The notes under the pieces are model-generated. The model was given only the letters and a program-made list of their open reading frames with translations. It did no database searches and had not been told where the DNA came from. Position numbers and translations under genes: made by a program. Source: DSNY01 sp016861185 (lineage in GTDB: Bacteria; Pseudomonadota; Gammaproteobacteria; Burkholderiales; Burkholderiaceae_F). From it: a stretch of DNA of 64,000 nt. Positions 15,256 through 24,813 of this stretch are shown here, in pieces (the stretch's first letter is position 1; every line of letters starts with the position of its first letter). The DNA lies in contig SZOR01000003.1 of assembly GCA_030263275.1 (NCBI GenBank), forward strand, positions 1-64,000. The letters run 5' to 3'.

Positions 15256-16357
15256 GCGCGATCTCCACGCGGTACGCCACGCAGGGATCGAGCGCCTGCG
15301 CGAGCCAGTGGGCGCGCCGGCGCAGGTCGATCTCGCTCGCCGCGTACGCGCCCGCGAGCCCCGCGGCGAGCGCGCCGCGCGGATGGAAGTTCCACTCGGT
15401 CGGCGCGACGATGCGGTAGCGCTTGACGCGGTTGCCGTCGAGTTCGATCAGGTGCACCAGCAGTCCGCGCGCGGTTTCTACCCAGCCAAGGCCGCGTCCT
15501 GAGCCCCTCGAAAGGCTGCGCCCGGCCCCCAGCATCACGCTGCCGAGCAGCGGCAACGGTGCTGCGCGCCCGCTCGCGAGCCGCGCCAGCTCGGCGAGCC
15601 GGGCGACGAAGCGCACGAGGATCGAGCGCCCGTAGGCAGCGGCGAGCGCGGCCGCGAGCGGCACCGATTGCATGCGCGCGACCGCGCCGGTTTCCGCCGG
15701 CCGCCCGTCGAGTTGCGGCAGGCGCTCGAAGTCGGCATCGGCTTCGAGCGCGGCGACGAGCCTCGCCGCGATGGCCGCGTTCAACGGCGGCAGCAGCGGC
15801 GTACCGCTCGCGCCGTGGCGCGGGCCGTCGCGCTGCATTTCGGCGGCGAGCTGCGCGGCCGCGGTCGGTGCGCGCGCAATCCACATCTCGAAGGCGGGGA
15901 CGTGGCTCGCGAGCCAGTCGTCCGCGTCGTCGTCGAGGATCTGCGTTTCGATCACGTCGCGCACCACACGAGCGGACGCCGCGCCGTCACCGGCGAGGAC
16001 GCCGCGCACGGCGGCGAGCGTTTCGCTGTCCGGTTCGCGATCGACCGCCTGCGGCCAGTCGATCAGCGCGCGCCACAGATACTCCTGCGCGATCTCCGCT
16101 TCGATCGCGCGCGTGCGCGCGGCGGCCAGGGGCTCGCCGTCCATACCGTGCGCGGCTTCGGCCGCGAGCTGCGCGGCGATGCCCTGTGCGCGCCCGCAGA
16201 TCGAGAACAGCCGCGGCACCAGCGCCACCGCTTCGTCGACCGGCTTGCCGGCGAGCAGGCGATCGGCCACGTGCGGGCGCGTCGATTCGATCGCGACCTC
16301 GCGCACGTGCGCGCCGTCCCAGCGCAGCCGGATCGTCAGTTCGCCCTCGAGGCTCAT
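15248..16357 (-). CDS. hoxV: Hydrogenase assembly protein HoxV/HupK
   Basis: 369 residues. The distant resemblance to the hydrogenase large subunit is visible: an early FSICGRAQG segment (like the RxCGxC region) and a C-terminal LDPCVAYRVEIAHA segment that keeps one of the large-subunit cysteines. HoxV acts as a scaffold for Fe(CN)2CO transfer to the HoxG precursor in O2-tolerant systems. A short repeat at 15497-15521 is in frame (residues about 279-287, SLSRGSG). Confidence 0.88.
   Translation of the reverse strand: MSLEGELTIRLRWDGAHVREVAIESTRPHVADRLLAGKPVDEAVALVPRLFSICGRAQGIAAQLAAEAAHGMDGEPLAAARTRAIEAEIAQEYLWRALIDWPQAVDREPDSETLAAVRGVLAGDGAASARVVRDVIETQILDDDADDWLASHVPAFEMWIARAPTAAAQLAAEMQRDGPRHGASGTPLLPPLNAAIAARLVAALEADADFERLPQLDGRPAETGAVARMQSVPLAAALAAAYGRSILVRFVARLAELARLASGRAAPLPLLGSVMLGAGRSLSRGSGRGLGWVETARGLLVHLIELDGNRVKRYRIVAPTEWNFHPRGALAAGLAGAYAASEIDLRRRAHWLAQALDPCVAYRVEIAHA
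15497..15521. repeat. Degenerate CTGAGC..TCGAAAGG repeat inside hoxV
   Basis: CGTCCTGAGCCCCTCGAAAG matches the hypB element at 14846-14868 apart from a few central substitutions, and is likewise read in frame. Confidence 0.5.
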
Positions 16358-16394
16358 GGGTCACGCACTCTTAACCGTGCGCCTGCGCGTCCGC

Positions 16395-16883
16395 TCATTC
16401 CCGTTCCTCGCGACCGGCCCATCGCCCGCGCAGGAAGTCGCGCTTCGACACCGGCGCGGCTTCGCGCGAGCGATCGGGCCCGTCGAACAGCGCGGCCAGC
16501 GCCGCTTCGGCCGCCAGCCGCGCGGTGGCCTGGTCGGCGAACTCGAACATCGGCGAAAACAGCGAACACGACTGGAACTCGCCGATCGCGTCCTCGTGGC
16601 CGCCGATGAACTCGAACACGCCGGCCGGAAACGCGTACGCGGCCGACGCGCCTGTCTTCAGCGCCTGCCAGCGCGCGCCGGGCGCATCGGCCGGCAGCAG
16701 CACGAGGCTCATGAACCAGGGCGTGACCAGCACGCCGACCCAGCGCTCGTTCCACGGGCGGAAGCCGACCGCTTCGACCGCCAGCCGCTCGTTGACGAAA
16801 GGCAGCCCGCGCATGCGCGTCGCGTGGATCGCACGGAACGCGGCGGCGAGCCGTTCGGGCGGAGCGGGCCGCGGCTCATTCAT
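16395..16883 (-). CDS. hoxT: [NiFe]-hydrogenase assembly chaperone HoxT/HybE family
   Basis: 162 residues with the HybE-family core: PFVNERLAVEAVGFRPWNER, then VLVTPWFMSLVLLPAD and EFIGGHEDAIGEFQSCSLFS. Family members (HoxT, HupJ, HybE) act as Tat proofreading or assembly chaperones during small-subunit maturation. It overlaps the rubredoxin gene by 8 nt at its start. Confidence 0.9.
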   Translation of the reverse strand: MNEPRPAPPERLAAAFRAIHATRMRGLPFVNERLAVEAVGFRPWNERWVGVLVTPWFMSLVLLPADAPGARWQALKTGASAAYAFPAGVFEFIGGHEDAIGEFQSCSLFSPMFEFADQATARLAAEAALAALFDGPDRSREAAPVSKRDFLRGRWAGREERE

Positions 16884-17076
16884 CGTCGACCACCAGGAAC
16901 TTGTCGCGTTCGGCCGCGCAGTTCGGGCAGCTCCAGTGCGCCGGCAGCGCGTCGAACGGCGTGCCGGGTTCGATCTGCCACACGGGATCGCCGGCCGCGG
17001 GGTCGTAGACGTACCAGCAGATCCGGCATTCCATCCGCGCGGCGCGTAGCACGCCGCTGTCGCCCGGTGCGCTCAT
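16876..17076 (-). CDS. hoxR: Hydrogenase-associated rubredoxin HoxR
   Basis: 66 residues with the two rubredoxin motifs CRICWYVYDP and CPNC, which bind a single Fe(Cys)4 centre. HoxR-type rubredoxins help small-subunit cluster assembly under oxygen. The ATG overlaps the hoxQ stop (ATGA). Confidence 0.95.
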   Translation of the reverse strand: MSAPGDSGVLRAARMECRICWYVYDPAAGDPVWQIEPGTPFDALPAHWSCPNCAAERDKFLVVDDE

Positions 17077-17942
17077 GCGGTCGCTTCGTTCATCCAGTCG
17101 AGCAGCTCGACGAGCCGCTCGCGGCTGTCGGCGAGGTCCTCGGCGGCGGCGAGCGCGACCTCGGGGACGGTGACGACCTCGATCGTGTTCAGGATCAGCG
17201 TCTGCATGCTGTTGAAGTACTGCACGCGCCACAGGTTGGCGAGCCGGGTGGAGCTGACGCGGCAGTTGCCGAAGCCGCGCGACAGGATCGCCACCGGCCC
17301 CGGCGCGATCGCGCGCTCGAGCACTCGCTGATCGTCGGGCGTCAGCGGCAGCAGCGTCAGGTTGATCACGTGCGGCGCGCGGTGCGGGCGGAAGCGGCGC
17401 ACCTGCTCGCGGATCTCGGCGAGCAGCGCGGGAGCGTTCATCGCGCCGGGCGGCATGTCGACCGCGGGCAGCGTCGGCGACGCGGCGCGCCGCGCGGCGT
17501 CGATCGCAATCTGCGGAATGCCGCAAGCCTGCAGGTAGTCGTGCGCGAGCCGGCCGTCGCCGTCGACGTGACGCTCGCGCCAGACGCCGGCGAACACGGT
17601 CTCCTGGATGCGCACGTCGATCGTGTCGCCGCCGTTGGGTGCGGCCGCATCGGCGATGCGGATCGCGACCTCGCCTTCGCCGAGCGTCTGGTTCAGCACC
17701 TCGAGCCCGCCGGCGTCGAAGCCCGCGAGATCGAGCTTCGGCGCACCGCCCGCCATGCCGTCGACGAAGCGCGCGAGCAGATCGCGCGCCGCGCGCATGT
17801 TGGCGGCGTCTGCGTCGTCGGGAATCCGCGGCATCGAAAACGTCGGCACGTCGCGCGGGATCGGCACGTAGTCGAGCCCCGCTTCGTCCAACGGTTGCGA
17901 GCCCGGACCGATCGGACGGACGGGTATCGGAAAGTCCTTCAT
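17073..17942 (-). CDS. hoxQ: Hydrogenase assembly protein HoxQ/HupH
   Basis: 289 residues starting MKDFPIPVRPIGPGSQ, the family N-terminus. GGLEVLNQTLGEGEVAIRI and the C-terminal LSRGFGNCRVSSTRLANLWR, VQYFNSMQTLILNTIEVV are the conserved HupH/HyaF blocks. It is a small-subunit-specific chaperone working with HoxO before Tat export. The start lies 11 nt after hoxO. Confidence 0.93.
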   Translation of the reverse strand: MKDFPIPVRPIGPGSQPLDEAGLDYVPIPRDVPTFSMPRIPDDADAANMRAARDLLARFVDGMAGGAPKLDLAGFDAGGLEVLNQTLGEGEVAIRIADAAAPNGGDTIDVRIQETVFAGVWRERHVDGDGRLAHDYLQACGIPQIAIDAARRAASPTLPAVDMPPGAMNAPALLAEIREQVRRFRPHRAPHVINLTLLPLTPDDQRVLERAIAPGPVAILSRGFGNCRVSSTRLANLWRVQYFNSMQTLILNTIEVVTVPEVALAAAEDLADSRERLVELLDWMNEATA

Positions 17943-17953
17943 CGTGTGCTCTC

Positions 17954-18454
17954 TCAGTGGCTGGGGGAGCACGAAGGGGCCAGCCCGGCCCCCTCGTTCC
18001 CATAGGGCTCGCCGTTCGGGCCGACGGCCCGGACCGCGATGCCGACGGCGGGCGGCCGCGTCGGCTCGGCGGCGAGCAGGCGCGCGACTTCGTCGAGGTA
18101 ATCGCGCCAGTCGCGCAGGCCGTCGATCGCGCCCACGTACTTGCCGTCCTTCAGCATCACGAGCGCCGGCCAGCGGCGGAAACCGAAGCGCGGCGCGAGC
18201 GCGCGCGCCGGCGCCTGCAGCAGCAGGCCGACCCGGAAGCGCCCGGCGAAGGCCTGCGCGAGTTCCGGAACGATCACCGCGAGATCGAGCGTTTCGCGGT
18301 ACAGCACCGGGTCTTCGCTGAACACCACCAGCGCATGGCCGGGCCGCGCAGCCCAGGCGTCGAAGTCGCTCGCTTCGAGCGCCGGCGCATCGAGCGCGGC
18401 CATCATGCGTTCGAGCAGCGGATGCGGAGGTTTCGTCGCGGCGACTGCGGTCAT
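17954..18454 (-). CDS. hoxO: Hydrogenase chaperone HoxO/HupG (thioredoxin-like)
   Basis: 166 residues, HyaE/HupG family: a thioredoxin-like fold without the CxxC active site (HALVVFSEDPVLYRETLDLA, FGFRRWPALVMLKDGKYVG). It binds the twin-arginine leader of the HoxK precursor and holds it until maturation is complete. It overlaps hoxL by 4 nt (ATGA). Confidence 0.92.
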   Translation of the reverse strand: MTAVAATKPPHPLLERMMAALDAPALEASDFDAWAARPGHALVVFSEDPVLYRETLDLAVIVPELAQAFAGRFRVGLLLQAPARALAPRFGFRRWPALVMLKDGKYVGAIDGLRDWRDYLDEVARLLAAEPTRPPAVGIAVRAVGPNGEPYGNEGAGLAPSCSPSH

Positions 18455-18765
18455 CGGTTTGTCCTGAGATGTTCGGGAAGCTGCGGCTCGCGGTCGGCGA
18501 GATCGGCGAACAGCGCGTCGATCGCCTCGCGCCCGCCGTCCCGCCACTGCAGCGCAAGGCCCAGCGCGTCGAGCGCATCGAGCGTCTGCAGCGCTTCGGT
18601 TTCGGTCAGCACGCGCCGCGCGGCGCCGTGGAAGGCGAGCACCCACGTGCCGGGCGGCTGCGCGCCGACGATCAGCATGTCGACGCGTTCGCGCGCATCA
18701 CGCCCTTCGCAGACGGCCGCTATGCCGTCGCCTTCGATCACGCGCAGCGGGATGCCGATGCACAT
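18451..18765 (-). CDS. hoxL: HypC-like hydrogenase chaperone HoxL/HupF
   Basis: 104 residues beginning MCIGIPLRV, a HypC paralogue dedicated to the membrane-bound enzyme. Cys2 is conserved. The C-terminal half is longer than in HypC. It protects or delivers the Fe centre to HoxG under aerobic conditions. The start overlaps the hoxM stop by one base (TGATG). Confidence 0.93.
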   Translation of the reverse strand: MCIGIPLRVIEGDGIAAVCEGRDARERVDMLIVGAQPPGTWVLAFHGAARRVLTETEALQTLDALDALGLALQWRDGGREAIDALFADLADREPQLPEHLRTNR

Positions 18766-19406
18766 CAGCCGTTCTCCTTCGCGAGCAGCGCGTGGCGGAT
18801 GTTGAGAAAACGCGCGTCGCCGATGCGCCAGGCGACCTCCTCCGCCGGCCGCCCCGCTTCGTACGCGTCGAGCTCGAGCGCAGCGGCGTTCAGACGCTCC
18901 GCGGGCGGCGCGCTGCGCGCGCGCGGCGCATGACCCCACGCGGCAAGCTCTTCGACCGCCGCGGCGACAGCCGGCGCGAGCTGCGCGCGCACGACGTCGC
19001 TCAGGCTGCCACCGAAGTCGGCGAGCCGTTCGGGCTGCACGCCGATCAGCGTCAGGACCGGCGGGAAACGTCCCTGCAGGTCGGCGATCGCGAGCAGTTC
19101 GTGGAAGCTCTGCTGGTGCAGGCTCATCTTCGATCCGGCCCAGGCGGGCACTTCGCGATCGCGCAGCACGCGCAGCGCGCCGGGCGCGAGCCCGAAGTCG
19201 ATCGCATCGAACACCAGCACGCGCCGCGCGGTGACGACCGGCTCGAGGAGATTCAGCCCCTGCGTGCCGCCGTCCGCCAGCAGAACGCCGGGCGGTATTT
19301 CATACGCGTCGTACAGTGCCTCGACCGCCCGGACGCCGAAGCCTTCGTCGGCCCACAGCACGTTGCCGATGCCGAGCACCAGAACGTCGGCCGCCGCGTC
19401 GTCCAT
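18765..19406 (-). CDS. hoxM: Hydrogenase maturation endopeptidase HoxM
   Basis: 213 residues with GIGNVLWADEGFGVRAVEAL (Glu binds Ni in the precursor) and the DAIDFGLAPG block of the HyaD/HupD protease family. It removes the C-terminal peptide of HoxG after Ni insertion. Unlike the tightly packed genes after it, it is preceded by a 155-bp gap holding an FNR-like box, a TAACGT -10-like hexamer and an inverted-repeat operator candidate, so it may have its own promoter. Confidence 0.95.
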   Translation of the reverse strand: MDDAAADVLVLGIGNVLWADEGFGVRAVEALYDAYEIPPGVLLADGGTQGLNLLEPVVTARRVLVFDAIDFGLAPGALRVLRDREVPAWAGSKMSLHQQSFHELLAIADLQGRFPPVLTLIGVQPERLADFGGSLSDVVRAQLAPAVAAAVEELAAWGHAPRARSAPPAERLNAAALELDAYEAGRPAEEVAWRIGDARFLNIRHALLAKENG

Positions 19407-19432
19407 CGAAGATCCGCCAAGGAAAGGTGCCG

Positions 19433-19457
19433 CGCTGTTACGTAAGGCGTAACAGCG
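19433..19457. promoter_or_regulatory. Perfect 10-bp inverted repeat near hoxM, operator candidate
   Basis: CGCTGTTACG (19433-19442), TAAGG, CGTAACAGCG (19448-19457). It sits just downstream of the predicted hoxM start of transcription (about 19463), a repressor-like position. The half-site GTTACG-N5-CGTAAC resembles GTAACG-N5-CGTTAC at 23629-23645 upstream of hoxK. Confidence 0.6.
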
Positions 19458-19469
19458 TTACATGCGCGC

Positions 19470-19510
19470 ACGTTAAGACGTGCGGCGCCGCACGCGTTGA
19501 CTCATGTCAA
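19470..19510 (-). promoter_or_regulatory. FNR/ANR-like box and -10 for hoxM
   Basis: TTGACTCATGTCAA (19497-19510) matches the FNR consensus TTGAT-N4-ATCAA with a GTCAA half-site. On the minus strand TAACGT (19475-19470) lies at the spacing of a class II FNR promoter (box centred about 41 bp before a start near 19463). Confidence 0.55.
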
Positions 19511-19561
19511 CGGCGAAGCTGCAAACGACCGACGATGGCCGGGGGTTATCCGGCGTGCGGT

Positions 19562-19909
19562 TCAGAGCTTCAGCCGCTTGGCCGCTTCGTGCAGATCCCA
19601 GTCGGTCTGCAGCTGCATCCAGAACGACGCTTCGTTGCCGAAGTACAGCGCGAGCCGCACGGCAGTGTCCGCGGTGATGCCGCGATGGCCGCGGATCAGT
19701 TCGTTGACGCGGCGGCGCGAGATGCCGAGCGCCCCGGCGAGCGCCTGCTGCGTGATCGCGAGCGGCTTCAGATAGCGCGTCTCGAGGAAATAGCCCGGAT
19801 GCATCGGGTTGCGCGGCGCGACCGGCCGCCGCGCCGTGCGCCCTGCCAGCGCCGCCAGGGCGCCGGGGCGCCCTGGTGCCGCTTTGCCGCGGCCTGCAGC
19901 AGCCATCAT
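19562..19909 (-). CDS. HigA-family antitoxin-like HTH protein in hox operon
   Basis: 115 residues. The C-terminal 80 are typical HigA: NPMHPGYFLETRYLKPLAIT, an XRE helix-turn-helix (ALAGALGISRRRVNELIRG), HRGITADTAVRLALYFGNEA and SFWMQLQTDWDLH. The first 35 residues are an unusual Ala/Gly/Arg-rich extension. HigA proteins usually repress their own toxin-antitoxin operon, but no HigB-like toxin is next to it. The ATG at 19909 shares its A with the hoxZ stop (TGATG), so it is translationally coupled to a hydrogenase gene. It may be a stranded antitoxin or a recruited regulator. Confidence 0.85.
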   Translation of the reverse strand: MMAAAGRGKAAPGRPGALAALAGRTARRPVAPRNPMHPGYFLETRYLKPLAITQQALAGALGISRRRVNELIRGHRGITADTAVRLALYFGNEASFWMQLQTDWDLHEAAKRLKL

Positions 19910-20592
19910 CACGGCTTCGGTACGCGCCACCCGTTGATCATCGTGCTGATCACGGTTTCCTTCGAGAAGACGTCCTCGCGGATCACCATGTACATGTGCA
20001 CGACCGCAAAGATGATCAGGTACCACATGCCGAGCCGGTGGTAGGTGTGAAGCTGCTGGCTGTCGCCCACCAGCGGCTGCAGCCACGACGTGAAGTACGC
20101 GTACTGCCACGTTCCCATGCCGGCGCCCTCGCCGTACAGCGCGAAGCCCGACAGGATCATCCACACCGAGCCCAGCAGGTACATGAAGAACATCGCCGCC
20201 GCCGCGAGCGGGTTGTGACCCTGGTAGCCGCGGCCTTCGCGATGGACGAACAGGTAGTACAGCGCCTGGTGGACGAGGCCGCTCCACCACTTCGCGCTCA
20301 GCATCTGCACCGGCACGGTGAAGATCTCGCGCGCGTACCTGTTGCCGACGAACACCCAGTACACGCGCAGCGCGAAGAACACCGCGAAGACGTAGCCCGC
20401 CGCGAAGTGCAGGAAGCGGACGTAGCCGAACCAGAACGTGTCGACCGCTTCGCCGCCGACCGAAGGCGGCGGCACGCCGATCAGGAAGCCCGTGCCCGCC
20501 AGCACGAACATCGCCAGCATCATCACCCAGTGCCACAGGCGTACCGGCGCCTCCCAAACATAGACGGGCTTGCCGCTATGCACTGCTGCCAT
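19909..20592 (-). CDS. hoxZ: Hydrogenase b-type cytochrome HoxZ
   Basis: 227 residues, four membrane helices and histidines placed as in Ni/Fe-hydrogenase cytochrome b (VRLWHW, LHFAAGY, HTYHRLGMW, VVHMYMVI). It carries electrons from HoxKG to the quinone pool and anchors the enzyme at the membrane. It follows hoxG by 25 nt. Confidence 0.95.
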   Translation of the reverse strand: MAAVHSGKPVYVWEAPVRLWHWVMMLAMFVLAGTGFLIGVPPPSVGGEAVDTFWFGYVRFLHFAAGYVFAVFFALRVYWVFVGNRYAREIFTVPVQMLSAKWWSGLVHQALYYLFVHREGRGYQGHNPLAAAAMFFMYLLGSVWMILSGFALYGEGAGMGTWQYAYFTSWLQPLVGDSQQLHTYHRLGMWYLIIFAVVHMYMVIREDVFSKETVISTMINGWRVPKP

Positions 20593-20617
20593 GACGTTCT
20601 CCTCGTCCGGGCCCGCG

Positions 20618-22411
<1,794 letters not shown>

Positions 22412-22426
22412 GGCTGACTCTCCCGC

Positions 22427-23509
22427 CTACGCTTTCTCGGACGACTTCGAACGACCCGCTGCGCGCTGCAGCGCGCTGACCGCCGCGTGCGCAACGACCG
22501 CCGCGCCGACCACACCGGCCGCGACCGCGCCGACCTTGTCCGCATTCGCCTCGACGCCGAAATCCTTGATGTTCGTGAGCCGGTCGTAGAACGAGCCCTT
22601 GTCCCAGAAGCCTTCCTCGGTGCAGCCGAGGCAACCGTGCCCCGAACCGATCGGGAAGCTCACGCCTTCGTTCCAGCGCGTGGTCGAGCACGCGTTGTAG
22701 GTCGTCGGGCCCTTGCAGCCGAGCTTGTACAGGCAGTAGCCCTTGCGCGCGCCCTCGTCGTCCCACGCTTCGGCGAACTGACCGGCGTCGAAGTGCGGCC
22801 GCCGGTAGCACTTGTCGTGGATGCGCTGGCTGTAGAACATCTTCGGCCGGCCGATGCGGTCCAGCTCCGGAATCCGGTCGAACGCGGTGACGTACGTGAC
22901 GACCGCGCTCATCACCTCGGCGATCGGCGGGCAGCCCGGCACCTTGATGATCGGCTTGTCGACGATCACCTTGTGGACCGGCGTGGCCTGCGTCGGGTTC
23001 GGCTTGGCCGACTGCACGCAGCCCCACGACGCGCACGAACCCCACGCCACGATCGCCTTCGCGTGCTTCGCGTACTCCTTCAGCACCTCGACGAACGGCA
23101 GCCCGTAGTAGATGCAGTACATGCCGTCTTCGCCGAGCGGCGGGTTGCCCTCGACCGCGAGGATGTAGTTGCCCTTGTACTTCTCGATGATCTCGTGCGC
23201 GTTGGCGCGCAGCTGCTGGCCGGCCGCGGCCGACAGCGTCATGTGGTAGTCGAGCGAGATCGTCGACAGCACGACGTCCTTGGCGAGCGGATGCGCCGAG
23301 CGGATGAACGACTCGCTGCAGCAGGTGCACTCGAGCCCTTCGAGCCAGATCACCGGCAGGCGCGGCTGAGTCTCGAGTTTCTTCGCGATCTCCTGCGCCT
23401 GCGCGGGGCTCAGTCCGAGCGAAGCCGCGGTCAGGCTGCAGAACTTCAGGAAGCTGCGCCGCGTGACGCCCTGCCGCCGCATCACGTCATAGAAGGTTTC
23501 GATCATCAC
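22427..23509 (-). CDS. hoxK: O2-tolerant hydrogenase small subunit HoxK
   Basis: 360 residues. A Tat signal with RRSFLKFC (17-24) leads the assembled dimer through the membrane. The proximal cluster region carries the six-cysteine pattern of O2-tolerant enzymes: CTCC at 61-64 (with the extra Cys63), GSCASWGC (Cys159 and extra Cys164) and PGCPP (Cys193). A C-terminal hydrophobic helix (about 328-345) anchors it next to HoxZ. It is the first gene of the operon; the region upstream has an FNR-like box and an inverted repeat. Confidence 0.97.
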   Translation of the reverse strand: MMIETFYDVMRRQGVTRRSFLKFCSLTAASLGLSPAQAQEIAKKLETQPRLPVIWLEGLECTCCSESFIRSAHPLAKDVVLSTISLDYHMTLSAAAGQQLRANAHEIIEKYKGNYILAVEGNPPLGEDGMYCIYYGLPFVEVLKEYAKHAKAIVAWGSCASWGCVQSAKPNPTQATPVHKVIVDKPIIKVPGCPPIAEVMSAVVTYVTAFDRIPELDRIGRPKMFYSQRIHDKCYRRPHFDAGQFAEAWDDEGARKGYCLYKLGCKGPTTYNACSTTRWNEGVSFPIGSGHGCLGCTEEGFWDKGSFYDRLTNIKDFGVEANADKVGAVAAGVVGAAVVAHAAVSALQRAAGRSKSSEKA

Positions 23510-23590
23510 CGTCTCCCGTAAGCGAATCCGGTTCGGACGAACGCGCGGAATCGTTGACGCGCAGCGTGCGCCAAGTGCGCACGGCGCCCG

Positions 23591-23604
23591 TTGACGGCCA
23601 TCAA
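23591..23604 (-). promoter_or_regulatory. FNR/ANR-like box upstream of hoxK
   Basis: TTGACGGCCATCAA matches TTGA-N6-TCAA with one perfect ATCAA half-site. Its centre is 88 nt before the hoxK ATG. The matching -10 region (CACGCT, 23568-23563 on the minus strand) is weak. Confidence 0.5.
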
Positions 23605-23626
23605 ACGGGACTGGCGGTTGCGCCTT

Positions 23627-23647
23627 GTGTAACGGCAGCCGTTACAC
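23627..23647. promoter_or_regulatory. GTGTAACGGC palindrome upstream of hoxK
   Basis: Perfect 10-bp arms around a single A. It lies about 40 bp beyond the FNR-like box, an activator-like position. Its inner half-sites (GTAACG-N5-CGTTAC) are close to those near hoxM at 19433-19457. Confidence 0.55.
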
Positions 23648-23716
23648 GGTGCGCTGCAGTGCGGGCGGCGCCCGCGCGGGCTGCCGCTGCGCGCCGTCGG
23701 GAGAAACGCTCAGGCG

Positions 23717-23771
23717 AACGGGCATGACTCGCACTGGAAGGACAACCCGAAGCATAAGAGTCATGCCCGTT
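23717..23771. repeat. 14-bp perfect inverted repeat, 27-nt loop
   Basis: AACGGGCATGACTC (23717-23730) and GAGTCATGCCCGTT (23758-23771). It lies downstream of the GDT1 gene. There is no T-tract and no ORF in the loop; it could be a small non-autonomous element or a transcript-end hairpin. Confidence 0.7.
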
Positions 23772-23772
23772 T

Positions 23773-23815
23773 CCCTCACCCCCGCCCCTCTGCCGGCGGG
23801 CGAGGGGCGTTTCGA
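23773..23815. repeat. CCCCTC-type GC hairpin repeat
   Basis: CCCTCACCCCCGCCCCTCTG followed by CCGGCGGGCGAGGGGCG. Same family as the copies at 49111-49161 and, more degenerate, 7887-7918 and 61898-61940. Confidence 0.65.
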
Positions 23816-23832
23816 GAGTCGCTGCGCGACTT

Positions 23833-24384
23833 TCAGGTCAAGAGTGCCAGCACGCCCAGCAGCACGAACAGCGCGGCCGCGATCCAGCGCATGAGCTTCA
23901 TGTCGACGCGATGCGCCAGGGTTTCGCCGAGCCACACGGCGGGCACGTTGGCGATCATCATGCCGAGCGTGGTGCCGAGAACGACCGCGACCAGCGCGTC
24001 GTAGCGCGCGGCGAGCGCGACCGTCGCGAGCTGGGTCTTGTCGCCCATCTCGACCAGGAAGAAGGCGACCAGCGTGGTCAGGAACGCGCTGCGGCTGGAG
24101 TACTCCCGTTCGCCTTCGAGCGTGTCGGGTTTCAACGCCCAGACCGCGAACGCGAAGAAGGACGCCGCGACGATCCACTTCAGCGTTTGCGGCGAAACGA
24201 GCCTGGCCAGCCACGCGCCGACCCAGCCCGCGAGAAAGTGATTCGCCAGCGTTGCGAACAGGATGCCGGCCGCGATCGGCAGCTTGCGCTTGAGTTTGGC
24301 CGCGAGCACGAACGAAAGGAGCTGCGTCTTGTCGCCCATTTCGGCGAGCGCGACGAGCGCGGTGGAGACGAGAAGCGCTTCCAA
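23833..24384 (-). CDS. GDT1/TMEM165 family cation transporter
   Basis: 183 residues, six hydrophobic helices in two repeats, each with the family signature ExGDKTQL (EMGDKTQLLSF near residue 15 and EMGDKTQLATV near residue 112). Family members transport Mn2+ or Ca2+; bacterial ones are often Mn exporters. The start is TTG at 24384, which gives the usual N-terminus of about 14 residues before the first motif; no ATG gives that length. I found no yybP-ykoY riboswitch consensus upstream. Confidence 0.88.
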   Translation of the reverse strand: MEALLVSTALVALAEMGDKTQLLSFVLAAKLKRKLPIAAGILFATLANHFLAGWVGAWLARLVSPQTLKWIVAASFFAFAVWALKPDTLEGEREYSSRSAFLTTLVAFFLVEMGDKTQLATVALAARYDALVAVVLGTTLGMMIANVPAVWLGETLAHRVDMKLMRWIAAALFVLLGVLALLT

Positions 24385-24813
24385 GGCGGGCTCGGATTGC
24401 GGGTTGCGCGAAGGGGCGCGAGCTTAGCCCGGATATTTCACGAGGTCGCCCCCGTCTGCGTGCGTTCTGTCTCGGTAAATCGGCACTTTCGGCCCGCGGG
24501 CTGCAGAGCCAGTTTGGACCGTCGGGGCTAGCCGAGCCGACGAAAGCGTCACCACCCGGCTCTCGGTGAGGTCGATCACATTCGCAGCGACTCGATTCGT
24601 GGACGGATCAAGGAAACGGAAACGGACGGGCGATATCCTTGCTGCGCGCGACCCACGACGCATGAAACGGGTGCCAATGAGCGAACGCAGAGGCGCGGAG
24701 GCCGCGGAGAACCGCAGAGAAGGGCGAGCGACTCGGAGCGCTTTTCGTCCGCGCCCCTCTGCGCCCTCTGCGTCTCCGCGTTCACTCAGTTTCAGTTCAG
24801 TCCCGGGGTTCCG
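24385..24813. other. 429-bp gap with hairpin repeat, no gene seen
   Basis: This lies between the divergent GDT1 and MerT-like genes. The right third is a hairpin repeat (24681-24796). The left part contains TAGCCCGGATATTTCACGAG at 24425, which looks like a dispersed repeat or insertion-sequence edge but cannot be named. A 79-codon frame at 24424-24663 has no recognisable features and was not called. Confidence 0.5.
24681..24796. repeat. GCAGAGGCGCGGAG-type hairpin repeat
   Basis: GAACGCAGAGGCGCGGAGGC at 24683 is complemented by TCTGCGCCCTCTGCGTCTCC about 24757-24776. It is a GC-richer relative of the CACCGAGACACGG repeats and lies just before the MerT-like gene start. Confidence 0.7.

Larger units (their letters stand above)
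23510..23832. other. Regulatory gap between hoxK and GDT1 gene
   Basis: 323 bp with no gene. From hoxK outwards it holds an FNR-like box (23591-23604), a near-palindrome GTGTAACGGC-A-GCCGTTACAC (23627-23647), a 14-bp inverted repeat (23717-23771) and a GC hairpin repeat (23773-23815). Only one promoter direction, leftward into hoxK, is needed; the GDT1 gene ends here. Confidence 0.7.

Noticed and set aside
19562..19909. Complete HigBA toxin-antitoxin module
   Set aside because: No HigB-like reading frame lies on either side; hoxZ and the non-coding hoxM promoter region flank the gene.
23559..23574. Possible sigma-54 promoter before hoxK (TTGG and GC at roughly -24/-12 spacing on the minus strand)
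   Set aside because: Only the GG and GC dinucleotides and a few flanking bases match; the TTGC element is missing. Hydrogenase operons often use sigma-54, but the FNR-like box is the better sequence match here.
24385..24560. yybP-ykoY manganese riboswitch before the GDT1-family gene
   Set aside because: I looked because this riboswitch often precedes Mn transporters, but its conserved core sequences were not found.
24424..24663. 79-codon minus-strand frame
   Set aside because: No signal peptide, domain or ribosome binding site; it lies in a repeat-containing gap and reads as non-coding.
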